From Gnetum montanum (Eukaryota; Streptophyta; Gnetopsida; Gnetales; Gnetaceae), in assembly GCA_015680685.1 (NCBI GenBank), contig MNCI01035006.1, positions 158,459 through 222,458 of the forward strand: a stretch of 64,000 nt of DNA, in the 5' to 3' direction. The position numbers and the translations under genes are program-made. This document shows positions 47,261 through 60,188 of this stretch, in pieces; positions within the stretch are counted from its first letter, which is position 1; every line of letters starts with the position of its first letter. Under the pieces are notes generated by a model. That model was given only the letters and a program-made list of their open reading frames with translations. It ran no database searches and was not told the origin of the DNA.

Positions 47261-49133
47261 GTTAGTATAGTTACTTAAAATAGCTAATTTTGATAGGGGT
47301 TTGGACCTTCCTCAGTGTTTAGTATTTTCAAATGTGTCAACCTCCAATTTTTAATTTTCGTATAGCAATTTTTGTCTTCAATGTGTTATGAATGGATGGC
47401 TAGGGGGTAGGTTTTGATAGTAATTGAGGTTTCAAATGCATTCCAAGGCTTTTAAGGAACTTAACCCCAACATAGATATGGGTATGAGTTGTAAATCCCA
47501 TTGTATTAGGATTTTTGATGTTTTTCTTTTATGAGGAATCTAGTGGGGCCCACCTAAGTTTAAATGGTTTTTTGGCTCAAAAACTCCCACCAAACTAGCA
47601 TGGTTCCAACTTTTCTCCTATGAACTTACAATTCACTATGGGTTTAGTGGGTGCTTTTGAGTAAGATGTTTAGATTGACGATGCATAAGTGTGGAATTCA
47701 TTTTCACATATCAATTTTACAAGATTCATTTCCAAAACCCATTTCTCATAGGTAGCACATAGCTTCTAAGCCATTTTAGTAATTTTTTCTCTAGATCTCA
47801 TCTATTCCTTAGCATGGTTTTGGCAAAACTCACCAAGGAGCAATGCAATTGCACAGGATTGAAGGAGACTTGGAGGATTTTTACCATTTTTAATCATGAT
47901 GTCAAAAGGAAGGATGGGCATGAACAAAAACCCAGCTTTGAAAGAGGTAGATACAACTACCAAAGGGCTTTCAAGTACCATGGCCTCTACTAGGAGAAGG
48001 ATCCTCCACCATGACTTCCAGGTACACAATTCCTAGCCCTTTTTTGTAATTTCTCATCAAGAACCTAGGCATTTTTCTTAATGTAGGCTTACTGTTTACA
48101 TGAAATTTGATTTTGTAAAATTCCTATGCTAGATTTGGATCATAATTACATGGTTACAGTGTCATTTTAATTTTGATATTTGTTGATACCAAATTCAAAA
48201 TTTTATCTTGCCATATTCTATGTGTTTTTAGTGCTTTATAGCCAAAATAGTAGTGCCACTTTTAAATTTTTTTGCTAGAAAATGGAATAGAATTTTTCAT
48301 TTCTAGATAGTAAGATTATTGTCTACTATTTATTGGTTTTTTTTGGTGGTGGAATCACTAAATTCTTGCCTACAGTTAAATTTTTATGAATTTTTCCATA
48401 GGACAATGCATAGTGAGATTTTGGGTTTTTACCCCCTCAAAGATGACAACATTGACACTATAAACAATATTTTTTCCAATACTCTAGCTTCCTAGGGATG
48501 CCCAGGGTCATGTTGGGGGNNNNNNNNNNNNNNNNNNNNNNNNNNNNNNNNNNNNNNNNNNNNNNNNNNNNNNNNNNNNNNNNNNNNNNNNNNNNNNNNN
48601 NNAAAATTTTCATATTTTTTCCCAATATTCTACAATAGTTGTTTTTATGTAGTTTGGGTTTTTAATGAGATTTCAAAGTGTTTTTAGGTTGTTGTGTGAA
48701 TTTTTCCTAGGCTTGATACTACAATGTTGATATTAAATTTTTTTGATTTTTTGTGTATGCATGGTACTTAAACTTAGAAATAACTTTTTTAGTGCAAATT
48801 TATCATTTTTTAGTTGATGTTAACTGCTCCATATAGTTGCAATTTTGACTATTGTAACTGCAAAACCCCCTAGGTGATATGGGTAGAGTTGGTCTATTTC
48901 TAGTATTTTTGTGGCCATGTTTAAAATCCCCTAAGGTTAGTTACAAGTTGTATTTTTTTTCCAACAGCTACTATAATTTTTCAAAAATTTTCAACTAGTC
49001 TTCCTAGAGTTTTTACTACAGATAAATTCACTGTAAACTAGGATTTCTAGTGAAAATTTTGTTAAGTTCAAGTTGGGATTTTGCAACTGTTATTATAGGT
49101 TAGGTTTCAATATAGGTTAATTTTCATGGTTTC
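47261..49133 (+). other. Upstream region of element G's antisense gene, with possible first exon
   Basis: Mostly AT-rich non-coding DNA and an 83-base N gap (48520-48602). At 47811-48021 an ATG opens a plus-strand frame (MVLAKLTKEQCNCTGLKETW, later RAFKYHGLY) with two late stops and a good donor CCAG|GTACAC. It could be the missing first exon of the antisense gene, but no equivalent was seen in element C and the opposite strand is open too. Confidence 0.3.
48520..48602. other. Assembly gap (83 N)
   Basis: Unsequenced bases preceded by a G run. Confidence 1.
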
Positions 49134-49145
49134 AAAATTTTTACA

Positions 49146-49645
49146 CTGCAGCGGCAGCGGCAGCTCGACCGGGCGCATCAGCACAGCGCTCGCCAGTGGC
49201 TTAGGGGGGGGCACTGCCGGTACACTGTCCTTGGTATTAGTTGTGAGAGCTCCTGGGGGGAGCTCAGAAGGCACATCCGGCGTACGTCCGCTAGACTCCA
49301 GCCATATGCGGGGGATTCGTCGCTGGACTGGCACAGGCGCGAGGCTCTTCTGCAGGGGTTCCAGCAGGCCGCGAACTTCGTCGACACGGAGGATCATCGG
49401 GCTACTATGGACATGCTCCATGAGTTGGAGTTGCCTCGGTGTGCCTGCCACCAGTTGCCGACCCACCCCTAGCTCTTCCCCTCTCTCCCTTGCTCCTGCC
49501 CCTTCCTTTTTGGGTTCCTCGTGGGGGTGGGGTGTGGCCCCCCCCCCCCCACCCCCTTTCGGGGTGGGCCACCCCCACTTGTACTTGTACTTGTATAGTC
49601 GTGTACCTTTCTTTCAGTAATACACTCCCGAACATTCTCTCAAAA
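49146..49645 (+). mobile_element. Young GC-rich retroposed transcript fragment with poly(A)
   Basis: GC- and CpG-rich DNA begins abruptly and ends in a run of ten A. 'aaatttttaca' on the left (to 49145) and 'aaatttaca' after the A run look like a target duplication, and element C shows the empty site near 14140. From 49146 a plus-strand frame of 108 codons (including RREALLQGFQQAANFVDTED and HRATMDMLHELELP) ends at a TAG at 49470-49472. It is followed by a C/T-rich 3' untranslated part with a (CTTGTA)n run. The shape, a 5'-truncated mRNA end with poly(A), indicates target-primed retroposition by LINE machinery. The source gene was not recognised. Confidence 0.6.
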
Positions 49646-49907
49646 AAAAAATTTACAAAAACTTTCTACAATTTTTATGCAATTTTCCACCATGAAGTTG
49701 CCATCGGTTTTCATGGGTTGTTTGGCTTTTTCCTCATCTTTTTGATAAGCCTTGTTTTAGGTTATAATGGTTGTAAGTTGTGTATTTTGTTGTTTGGTTT
49801 TGATGTGGAAACAGTAACATTATGGATGTAATTTTTTTTATTATTTAATGGTTAAATTTTAGTTATGGTGATGTAAGGTCATAATGGTCATTGTTGGGTT
49901 GTGTAAG

Positions 49908-52218
49908 GCATTCTTGAAATCCATCCTAGTAGTGATCAAGTTTGTTAGGCTCCTATGTTACATCCACACAATAGAGCATAACACCCCACCTACTGATATG
50001 GTGTTGGAATGTGGTTCCCTTTGGTTTAGGCTAGGAGTGAAAGAGTTTCTAGCCTTCTTGTTATAGAATCTCAGTGTGATGATGTGGTCACACTTAGCAT
50101 CTCATACAACGACTGTCATCATGGAAACCCTACTACCCCATTTTGCCAGCTTGATCATCAAATTCATAGTTAATAATCATAAGACTTGTGTTGAGGGTGA
50201 ATAGTTCAATATCATATACACTAGAGGGACACATAAGTTGTTAAAAATCTAGGATATGCTTAAATATATTCAATATAATGCCAACAATGCATTATTGATT
50301 GGTCATCACATCAACACATTATTCCAGAATCCCTTGAGTATCATCTACCATGTGGAAGAATAAGCGTAATTTTAAGATTTATGGTTTCATTGAGCCACTT
50401 TGGTTTAACAATTTTTGTTTGAGTTTGAATGCTTGTAGGTATAGGGTAGATGACCATGGGTTGGTCAAGATCAACTAGCTCTTACCCTTGCCCCAAAGAG
50501 TACTGGAGGTCTTTATCAAGAACCAAGTAGTGAGGCTTGCAGTGATGTAGCAACTCAAGGATAACTTTGGAAGGAATACCTCATTCTATTTCCAACCCTA
50601 CCATACATGCCTAGCCAATATGATAGCCCATAGTTGATGGGGTATCCTCGATTTTAGGGCATAAACATGCATGCCCCTCAGGGTACCCATGCTACCTTCT
50701 CTAAGCGAACAAAGTAAGAATGCTTATTTTCATTTTTTTTCTGTTTTGTTTCATGCAATGTTAATGTTTTCTAGTTATATAGCTATTTGGTTATCTTGGT
50801 TTTGATTATCTTACTAGTTTTATCAGTGTGTCCATAAGTATTTTTTTAGTTCGTTATGTTTAATGTTTATCATTTTTTATTATTTCTAGGTGTTTTATGA
50901 TGTGCCTATGCCAAATCTAATGGGTTTTGTTTGTTGTGTTGTAGGGGCTACACCATCATCCATCGTACCCAAGATTACTTTAGGATTTGTTGAGGAGACA
51001 CTTGTCCTCAAGTTCAATGAGGTGGATGCAGCATAGCATGGGTTGGCCAGTCAAGCACCCAAGGAGATCCAACTTAGGATCACTAGTGTAGGCTTGATTG
51101 ACTTGTTCATGGCTCCTATGCCAATCATCCCTATCCCTAAGATGGCGAACGTCATTAAATCCTTTAATAAAGGAGTGAAGAAGTTTGTCACTTAGGTTCA
51201 TGGTATGTATATTACCTTGATTGTCAATGAATCTACCTTTAATGACCTCTTTGGCATCCCTTGTGAGGGAGTGAACATTGCCACCAAAATAAGGAAAGAG
51301 GTGGACCATAAGGAGGAGGTGGAATAATGGCTAAATACTCATTTCAGCCACTCTAGATTGACTCTAAGGGACTGTCAAGTCATAGAGGTAAATGAGATGT
51401 ACCTGCTATTTTGGTCCTAGGTGTTTCCAAAGTTGTTGTCACAAAAGAAGGCTCTGGGCATTGAATAGGGATGGACCATAATTGAGGTCCTCACCAAGGA
51501 TGCTCAGTTTAACTAGGTTGTTCATTTGGTTTCTAGGCTATAAGGGGAGATCCTAAAACTCTAGGAGAATCTTGAAACAATATGTCACATGAACTTTTTA
51601 TTTTTTGCAACATATCTTAGGAGGTTCATGAAGTTCCTGATGGTGCAAAAGCATGAACAATGGATAAGCCAAGATCCATTCCAACTTTCTAAGCCTTGGA
51701 TAAAACATGTTTTTCCAATCATGCAAGCTCAAGATCCACCAGAGGATGTTGGGAAATCATTGTCTGTCATCATTAAGCATTTTAGTGATATGCATTGTCC
51801 TTTCCCTGATAACATGAAAATGGAACCCCAAGTTACCCATGGGAATGTTCAAAAGGCCAAGGAGTTACATGCTGAAGCTAATAGAGCAATTAGAGAAAAG
51901 TTAAAGAGGCCTATGATTGAGGAGACAACACTAGTTGTTGAGCAGCCTATGAAGAGGAGACTCATCATGAAACTTGGTCAAGTGCATCATGTGGTTGTAG
52001 GTACATCTTATTATGTTATTTTTATTTAATTTATTTAGTATTTTTGTTTCACATTATATCACTATGTAGGTGTTTTGTTTTAGGCAAAATATGCTAAGTG
52101 GTTCTATGTCTTGTATTCATTGTTCTTGTAGGAAAACAACATAAACTAGTGGCCCAAGCAAAGGCTAAACAAAAGTTCCTAGAGGAGAAGGCATTATATA
52201 GACATGAAGATGAGGAGC
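49908..52218 (+). pseudogene. Element G antisense NIF-like gene, 5' half
   Basis: Exons inferred by comparison with C: 49908-50359, 50439-50713, 50945-52000 and the start of exon 4 at 52132-52218. Exon 1 keeps KSILVVIKFVRLLCYIHTIE, CGSLWFRLGVKEFLAFLL and HKLLKI; NNALLIGHHINTLFQNP corresponds to the family's DD motif, with both acids lost. Exon 3 contains an unbroken 146-codon frame (51589-52029) with KRPMIEETTLVVEQPMKRRL, better kept than in C. The first intron's donor has GT changed to AT. The exon is cut at 52218 by element A and continues at 61083. Confidence 0.6.
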
Positions 52219-53112
52219 TAATGAGTGGCAAGGTACCCCTACACTCAACCATATGAATACGAGCATTTCACGCACGATCCGGTCAAACTCCATAGATGGG
52301 CTAGTTGTGGTATTTAGATAGTTACTCGCTAATTGTAGTTCACTATCTTCCCACCAAGACTAGTATTTTCTTTAACACGTATGGTTTAGTCCAGAGTGAG
52401 ATGTATGATGTGTCCCTAAACTAATGCTACTCCTCAAGACAATGGAAAGTAATCTTAGCTAAGCTAGGAGGGTAAAGGGAGAGAGAAAGCTATTCTAAGA
52501 GGAGGTAGAGAAAGAGCATCTAAGCTAGCCTAAGTGCGATGAGCATCCATCCCTTAATCATCCATACACATCTTGGACCTTGTGCATGACTACTACTAGG
52601 ATTACCAAGCGTAGATCCTAGGTACGCTACTGGGTTACCAAGTAGTCCCACTTAAATGCTCGTGATTAAGTTGTACTCATTCCACGTTTAAGGAGTTTAG
52701 GGTGAAGAGATATTAACTATGAAAACAATAATTAATTAAGTAATTTAAACTAACTGAATGCTGCAATGATGAAGTAATCTTGATCTTTATTGCTGGTCAT
52801 GTATGTGTCCAAGTATGTCACACTCAAATAAAGGATGCCATACAATTACAATCATCACACTACAGGCATGCACTGGGAGAAAGGGTTGAGAGGAAAACTA
52901 ACAAAAAGATCCTACACTAACACTAAACTGACTCATCAAAAATTGACGAAAAAGACTCCCTTCTGGTGTGCCTACATGTGTATTTATAGGTCCATGAAAT
53001 AACCATGATATCACATATCCGATATCATTCTTGGGTGCGATATCGCATATCCGATATCACATATTCGATATCATGGGTCTGATATCGCAACTAGATGAAT
53101 CATGATTCATCA
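52219..53112 (-). repeat. Element A 3' LTR (left)
   Basis: It starts TAATGAGTGG (TG mutated to TA) and ends TTCATCA. Six GATATC sites are spaced through 53008-53090. Confidence 0.85.
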
Positions 53113-53122
53113 TACCCCCATA
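53113..53122 (-). other. Polypurine tract of element A
   Basis: The minus strand reads ATGGGGGTA directly before the LTR's TGATGAATC. Confidence 0.65.
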
Positions 53123-53305
53123 ATTGAATGAAAAATTATCCTTGAGTCAAAATGAGAACAAGCCCCATTGATTACATAGTGGATAGGTATGGGATTATTG
53201 ATTGATAGGAAATCTATTCATGCCATAGTGGAGGACTCAATAGAACAAAATTTGGACACAACATGAAAAATGCAAAATTCCAAAAATTACAAGGTTGGAT
53301 GGAAC

Positions 53306-56092
53306 TCATGTGATTCTTGGTGGTGGTGGCTCCTCTATGGGTTGCTTTCCCTTATCTTGTGCTCCAGGTTTTGGGATTTGATGACATTGAAGTAGTTCCT
53401 GGAGTTTCTCCTCTTCAGCTCTAGGGTCTTATGTTGTCCATGCTAATGATCCAATGTTTGATGGAGTCAACACCTCCCATGGGCATGGTAGTTGCAAAAA
53501 CATTTTGTTTGCCTTGACGTACCAGGCCACAAACAACCGTCATTCCTCCTCGTAGGCTTTGGCTTTTTCTCTATACTTCTAAAAATCTGTAAGCCATCAA
53601 GCCAAGTCCATTGCAACATCTTTTTATCCTTGGTAGCTTGCTTTAGCCACCTCCAATTCAGAATTTATGACTTCCAACTTCTGTAATGTTTTCTTGTGTT
53701 CTACAAATTCTACTTCATACTTGGCATAGGTGGTAGCTACCTACTTCTCAAGCTCTATCCTTAGGCGCCCTACTGTCAACATGGTTAGGTTGGCATACCA
53801 TAGATTTTCCAACTCCATGTACTCTGTAAGATCCTGAATCTATAGGTCTCAGCTCTTAAGTTCCGCTTGGTGGGCAAATGCATATGTGTCCAATATGGCA
53901 CACCAATTAGTGTGTGGAGCACTGAAAGAATTGAACTGAACCTTGGCCATATGGATCTCCTTCTTGATGAGTTCTTTGTACATTCCCACCTCATCTCAGA
54001 AGTGATCTTTTAACTTTTCATGCCACTTGGCCTCATTCTACCACTCGCTTATTTCGATGGCCATCTTCTGACGGATGATACGTACCTCCTCCATTGAGAG
54101 GGTTCAATTTTCCTTGGTTGAATGGTTTATGTCCTAGTTGATCCTAATTAGCTATTCTCACAACCACTAAAAATGTTCTTCAAGAATGTTCTTCTGTTTC
54201 TCTACAAAGGTCAACCGAAGATTGTTAACAACAAGCTATTTGTTTTTTTCTTCTAAGGCCTTGAGTACCTTGGCATGTGCATAAGTTTGCACTTGTTTCA
54301 TGGAGGCATCCCAATCAGCCTTCTCTTTTTCTTTCACCACCCTTTTATTCTCCACCAGCAATTTGTTGAGTTTCTTAGTCTTGAAGGTGTCCAACTGATC
54401 CGCAGGAATGAATTAAGAGGGATCTCATTGTGCAGCTTACAGGGTTACAAGCCTTTCTTGTAGTCTTGCAACTTCTACTTCTATGTGCTTAGCCATTATT
54501 TCTATCATGACCAGCTTTCCCTTGGTGGAAATGAGGTCTAATTATGCTACTGTAATATCTTGTGGGATGTCAAACAAGGATGTCATCACCTGTTCTATTT
54601 ACAGCAATTGGTCAAGCACATCCTCATGCTTTGTAGGAGTCATTGAGGGATGGACCAGAGTTTGAGTATCTCGTGCTCTTGTGAGATTTTTTGGTCACAT
54701 AATAGGGACATTAAAAGATTCCTTGATGTGGTCTGTGACCACCTCTATGGCTTCTGCTACATCCTAGTGTTGCATGACCACCACTGTGGCCCCTTCACTA
54801 GCTCCTAGTTGCACCTAAAAGGATGCAGCATTCCCTGAAATTTGTTGTGACCAATAACTCTCCTCTCCTCCTGTTTGAATGGACACCTTTCCCATGCATA
54901 ATCTATAGAGATAGTGGAATGTACGGTATAATCAATGACATAGAAGAGATTTGCATCATCATGACTTTCTCAACTAACCATCTTAGCAATGTCCCTAAGA
55001 TGGCTCATCGACAGTCGATATTCCTACGGTAGTGGTGGTGGTTGATCTCACTTGCTCGTACTAGGCCCTGCTTCTTTTTGTTGACTACATCCTATGCTTG
55101 GAGGTTGGCTAGGCCCTGCAAGTTGAGTTGTAGTGGGTCCCACCATTTGTTCTTGCTCTTGTTCTGGCCCGAGTGTCTTACCAGCAATTTTCCTTGCCAT
55201 TGGTGGCTTTAGTAGTTTAGCGCATGAAGCATTTTGGGTTTTCTTGAGGACATCATTGCTTTATCCTCGAATACTAGCATGCTTGCATAGCTTCCTGATG
55301 AGACAAGGAAAGGGCAATGCAAATTTCCCTATCTTGTGTTCTTCAAACTACCTTAAGATCTCCATGAAATATAGATGAGGCAAGTTAGCATTAACCTTTT
55401 CCATCAATATCGCACTTCCTCTTGCTGCATATGTTGAAGTTCTGTTTAGTCCTTTTGTGGAGAAGATGTGATAAGTTCCAATTTTAAAGTAGATTCTCTC
55501 CTCCAATGTCAACTCTCCGTAGGTATTATCTTCTTTACCATATGATTTGTCTAACCAAACCCATCGCACATTAGCATCAGAGCAAGTAGATAGACAAGCA
55601 ACCTTTGGCCCTACATTTGGAAGGTTTAACACTTCCGAAATGGCTTTGAGAAAAAAATCAATAGACACACCAAAAATCTCAATTGTGGTGCCTTCTTCTT
55701 TATTGTGCCAGAATTGGTACGTTTCTCCTAAGTACTAGGCACTGCTTTCGCAGAGGATAGGCCATAATGGGAACCCTTTGAGGTGGTCCCTAATGGCCTC
55801 AGGAGTGACTTCTATGAAATGTTCAAAGTTCAATTCCACGATCATTGTAGCTAATGTGTACCTTTCACAAATAGCGTAGACACATTCCAAGGACAACGTG
55901 AGGTGTCATCCCTATTCAAGTGCTATAGGAGCTATTCCTTTTACCTGTCTATTTGTACAGTAGCAGGGCCTTCATCTTGATGGATACTAAACAATTGTTC
56001 CTCCTACACTGCATGTTGTTTGGCAAGCATCTATCCTCTACCTCTTCTAGGTTGCTTAAACACACCTTGAGAGGGACCTTCTTGTTTTCCAT
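53306..56092 (-). pseudogene. Element A accessory protein: plant-transposon-like domain plus long coiled coil
   Basis: The start is taken at the ATG at 56092. The N-terminal half includes FEVTPEAIRDHLKG-like text near 55800 and an open stretch at 55668-55348 (LNLPNVGPKVACLSTCSDAN, LTLEERIYFKIGTYHIF, VNANLPHLYFMEIL), continuing GKFALPFPCLIRKLCKH. The 'L(T)...R ... vN...l...I ... fP.LI..LC' pattern recalls the putative plant transposon protein domain common near Tat/Athila gag genes (recalled, not searched). A Gln/Pro-rich linker near 55130 is followed by Lys/Glu/Gln-rich heptads (about 54900-53450) and a Pro-rich end PPPPRIT. Only about 8-12 stops, all explained by C-to-T change. It has the same sense as gag and occupies the place where pol would be. 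Confidence 0.55.
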
Positions 56093-58021
56093 GCTTTGGG
56101 ACCACCTACAATCACATGGGGCCAATCATTAGTAAGGTTGCTTACCAAAGTTAAGTTATATCTTACTTCCTACCTTAATGAGTATATTCTGATTCTGTGT
56201 GATTTTAAGGCTAGGAATTTTTATGGAATTGTCCCCCAAAAGATTTTAATATTTGGTCCACTTTACTTAGGTGGTTTCAAAGTTTAGTTTCCCAGATAAG
56301 GAGATGTAATTATTTTGGGCACATGTTCATTATTTTTATAACTAATTACCCTTGATAGTGTCCTTCGGGTGATGATGAATTTCAAAAAACATTTATGCAC
56401 AATTCAGTGTATAACCCTCCCCCACAACTAAGTTGAACACTCCAGGTTCAAGTAGGTTTAGATAGAATGAAAATCAGAGCACCAACGAGCGAGTTATGAT
56501 GATCGAAGCAAGAGATGCACAATCACAAGTCATAAAAGAAAATTTGAAAAACTTCCCCCACATGAATAGTTACAAATGATGTTGACAGGCGTAGGGGGGT
56601 CCATGTATATATATATATATATATTAAGGATGTGATATCGTGTACCCATTAGTGGGGACCTGATATTGCGTTGGACTCAATATCGAGGACCCGATATCGC
56701 GTCCTATCGAAAATAGGGCACTTGAAAAATTTACCAAATTTTTTTTAAACTCCAATGTATAAATTGAGGACATGTAGGTTAATGTAAAGCGGTCCAAGGT
56801 AATAAAAACTATTTTTGAAGGCACAAAGAGTATAATGGTGTAAAATCTAACAATGAAAACCATGAAGAGTAGGGAAAAGGGACATGTGTTAGCCCATAGG
56901 AACGATTAAACCGAAAGGAAAATAAGGGAAAGAAGAATGTTGGTAATACTTAGAAGGTGTTGAATGATGTGTGGGAGATGTGTTATAAGTGTAAATTACA
57001 AAGGTTGTGCAAGTGGGGCCTCCCCAAAGTAGGTTTCGATCTATAATGCCCTTGCATAACCACACCTTAAAATGTTGATAGGCACTAGAAGGGTTAAATG
57101 CAATCCACACCAATTCCACAAAACACACACATGTAGATACCACCATGATGAGATATGAATTCAATGCTATACAAGACACAAGTCCCAATTACATGAATAG
57201 CAAGGTGAGACAAATTTTAGAAGGGATTGCAGAGATTGGGACATGAGGTAACTGGCCCAGGGTAGAATGAATCCCTAGTGTAAGGCATGATTAATGTGTC
57301 ATTTTCCTGTCACTCCAAAATCAAGACCAAGTCCATTCCTCCAATCAGTGACATCGCATTGTTTCATCCCATGATGGACAACCATAAGAGCACTATGATG
57401 ACAAGGTGTACGATCACTTGGCATTTCATACAAGGAAGAAGTGATTTTACTTTGTGGCACTCTTTTTCTGCTCTTCTTTTTTTGAATGAATGCTTAAGCC
57501 AGAGAAGCCACCTACCTTTAGGCATGGATGCATGTATTTCCAGTGGGACCCCCTAGAATAGCAATATTTTTTCTGGTTGAGTGCATTTTGATTACTCTTA
57601 CTCCCATTTTTTGTTAGATCTATAAGGATCTTAGTACAACCAAGCTACATGATAACTCCTACAGATGTCACCAAGAGAATCCACAAGTCCCCTTGATGTC
57701 ACACCCTAGTCATTCCTGCTTAGTCCATCCTTCTTTCCTTGGGTATAATGAACACAAGATTACTTTAAGTTTCAATGATATCAAGAATATCATTGTACCC
57801 AGAGTAGAACCTCTTATTAATGGAATGGATAGATGGATGTTGTGGGCTCGCTGTCCAAATAATTAGTCACCTGAGACTTGATAGCATAAAAAAACACCTC
57901 AACCAACAATTCATATGAGTGTTTTATTCCTAGATGAGATTACTCATAAAAAGATAAAAAGATAAAAAAGACAAAACAATAAACTAAAAGATGAAAAACT
58001 AGAAAACAAAAAATTGTAAAA
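56093..58021 (-). other. Element A middle region, non-coding or foreign
   Basis: No RT, RNase H or IN motif is seen on either strand. At 56612-56632 there is a (TA)n run and at 56634-56702 four GATATC/GATATT sites like those in the LTR. Near 56415 the minus strand has a PPT-like TTGTGGGGGAGGGTT. A second, internally nested LTR fragment is possible, but its limits are unclear. Confidence 0.4.
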
Positions 58022-59895
58022 TTAAAGAAGAGGAAAACATTTATTAATTCTACTACTGTTAGAATGGGGGATACCCCCTATAACTGAATGGTTGAGCATG
58101 GCCAAAATTAATAAGTGGAAGATTGGAATCCTTGCATGTTGGAAATATTGGGACTCGATCATACTTACCCCATTGGGGTTCACACACTTGATTACAGTAA
58201 GCATAGTGGGGCAATTTATAAGATGTAGTCAATTGATGAGTGGTTGACCCACTATGGCACCCTTGACCATAAGATGGTATTCAAGGATCAATCTATCTTC
58301 CTTGGTGATTATATTCATTGGGCCCCAGGGTTGTTGGAGTAGTGGTTGGTGGCCCAGAGAAAGTAACACGAAGCATTGGGTTCGAGGAGGAGCTGCACCA
58401 CAGTGTTGGACTTGTGCTGGGTTGGAAGGTACAGTGGGCTCAGAATTGTGCTATCCCTTCTTACATTCATGCCTAAAGAAGGGACGTCTTCGGTGTTGGG
58501 AAGATTCTCCATTGCTATTGTCAGTAGTAACACAAGTAACATTCGTGGGTTGGTGCTATGGTGCAAAACCCTCTGGAACACTTGGTGGCAATGTAGAAGG
58601 AGGTGAAGGATTAGAATGTTGAAATTGAGGAGAAGTGTAAGGTATCCAAGGTGGTGGTTGTGTTGGAGAGGATATGGGTTGATAGTATTGAGGAGAATGA
58701 TAATAATATGGTGAGATAGAGGATGTTGACCTAGTTGGAGAAACAGGATGTTGGACTTGATAAGCACTTAGGTTCAGATGGTATGAAGCGTGTAACCAAT
58801 TTAAGGGTGGCCTCCCCATGACTAGGATTATTGCCATTGTGATTGAACACAGTATCTCTGTATGAACTTTGGATGTAACACTCTTCCCCAATGCTCATGT
58901 AAATGTGATAAGATTGGGCATTGGACCTTGGGGTGATTGTACAGGCAAATGTTGCATTGATATGTATGATTGGTAGTTAAGTTCTTATTCTCTTCAACCT
59001 TTCTTTCTGACCATCTAAAGGTGTTTTTTCCTATTTCTTGGGTTGTCATAACTCTATCTCCAATAATGTTGGCATATTCTCTACATTTTTTATGCATCCA
59101 TTCCATCATCTTATTGATCTTTGCCTCAATTTCATCCAATGATTGTAGTACTGGCAAAGATGGTTCCACCTCTTTGAGGTGAGTTGATTTCTCCTCTTCA
59201 TTATCATGGGCCCTTGTTGATTTAATGTTTTGGGCCTGTTGAGATTTTTCAAAATTCTCCCACTTATCCATTTCTCCTTCTTCTTTTGCTACCTACTTAA
59301 TAAGCTCTTGGAACTGATGGATTCAAAGTTCATATAATTGACCTCAAGCATACATCCCTAGGGTCTCCCTTGTTTCATTATGGATCCCATCTATGATATG
59401 GTACATTAGCATTTCCTCAAAGAACCCATGGCCTAGGTAGTTGTTTAACAGTGCATGATATCTTTCTAAGGCCATGTCCAAGGGTTCATGTTGCACTTGT
59501 TTCCACTCTTGGATTTGTCTCCTCAAGGCTGACACTCTTGCATAAGTTTGATATCTTTCATTGAATAGTTCTACAATTATTGGCCAACATCAGATTGATT
59601 TTGGTTTTAATGACCTATACCATAATTTTACTTAGCCAATGAGTGTTAGAGGAAAGAGCTTAAGTTTTTTCCATCCATTATCAATGTTGTTCCATGCACA
59701 AGCATCGTAGAAGGCTTGTAAATGTTGTTGTGGATCTAAATTGTAGCCTCCTGAAAACTTAGGAAAGTTGTTTAAGTCAAGCCTGGGTAGACGGCTTTCA
59801 TTACAATGCCTGTGGGATATTTGAATAGCCTCTTGCATTTGCGTTAGGCTTGTAGTGGCCAGTAGGGGTTCATCGTCACTGGGTAAGTTATGCAT
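58022..59895 (-). pseudogene. Element A gag
   Basis: The first ATG (59895) lies about 275 bases inside the PBS. Capsid text FPKFSGGYNLDPQQHLQAFY, later LRRQIQEWKQVQHEPLDMALERYH with MLMYHIIDGI, is the retrotransposon gag fold (family: F..R...L...Q...E.L..a..R...L). Near 58920 a zinc-knuckle-like CNICLYNHPKVQC follows (C-X2-C-X3-H-X4-C, one residue short of the usual spacing), then a Tyr/Ser/Pro-rich tail (58891-58556) and a further segment to 58022. A few TAG/TAA codons and one frame change interrupt it. Confidence 0.7.
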
Positions 59896-60169
59896 TCATG
59901 AGTTGGGATGATGTTTTCTTCATTTATGTTTATAAGAAACCCCTACATCAGATTGGGTACTCCAAATTTCATCTTCATCATCATATAGTTCATTGGTTGT
60001 CCAATGAATTTCCTTACTATTTTTTCCATTATCATAGTCTTGTGAGAGAGACATTGTGTGTGAATTTGTGTGACTTAATTGAAATTAATTTTCTTTCCTA
60101 AAATATGTATCATGAATACTTTATTATAGTGATCTTGTATGATGTAACTAATCGAAATAACTAGCACCA

Positions 60170-60187
60170 TCCCCTGCAATGGCACTG
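60170..60187 (-). other. Primer binding site of element A, tRNA-Asp type
   Basis: Plus-strand TCCCCTGCAATGGCACTG matches 13 of 18 bases of the plant tRNA-Asp 3' end TCCCCGGCAACGGCGCCA; three of the five mismatches are explained by CpG decay. tRNA-Asp priming is known in Athila/Tat elements. Confidence 0.65.
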
Positions 60188-60188
60188 A

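Noticed and set aside
49126-49620. 164-codon plus-strand frame in the GC-rich insertion
   Set aside because: All frames are open because of high GC. The frame ending at 49472 has natural protein composition and is followed by a 3' untranslated region, whereas this one is Ser/Gly/Pro-rich and runs into the C-rich tract.
56612-56632. (TA)n run as a promoter
   Set aside because: Simple microsatellite; no supporting leader or terminal repeat could be tied to it.
60170-60187. Possible tRNA-Asp gene fragment
   Set aside because: Only 18 bases match and they sit exactly at the LTR border, so it is a primer binding site.
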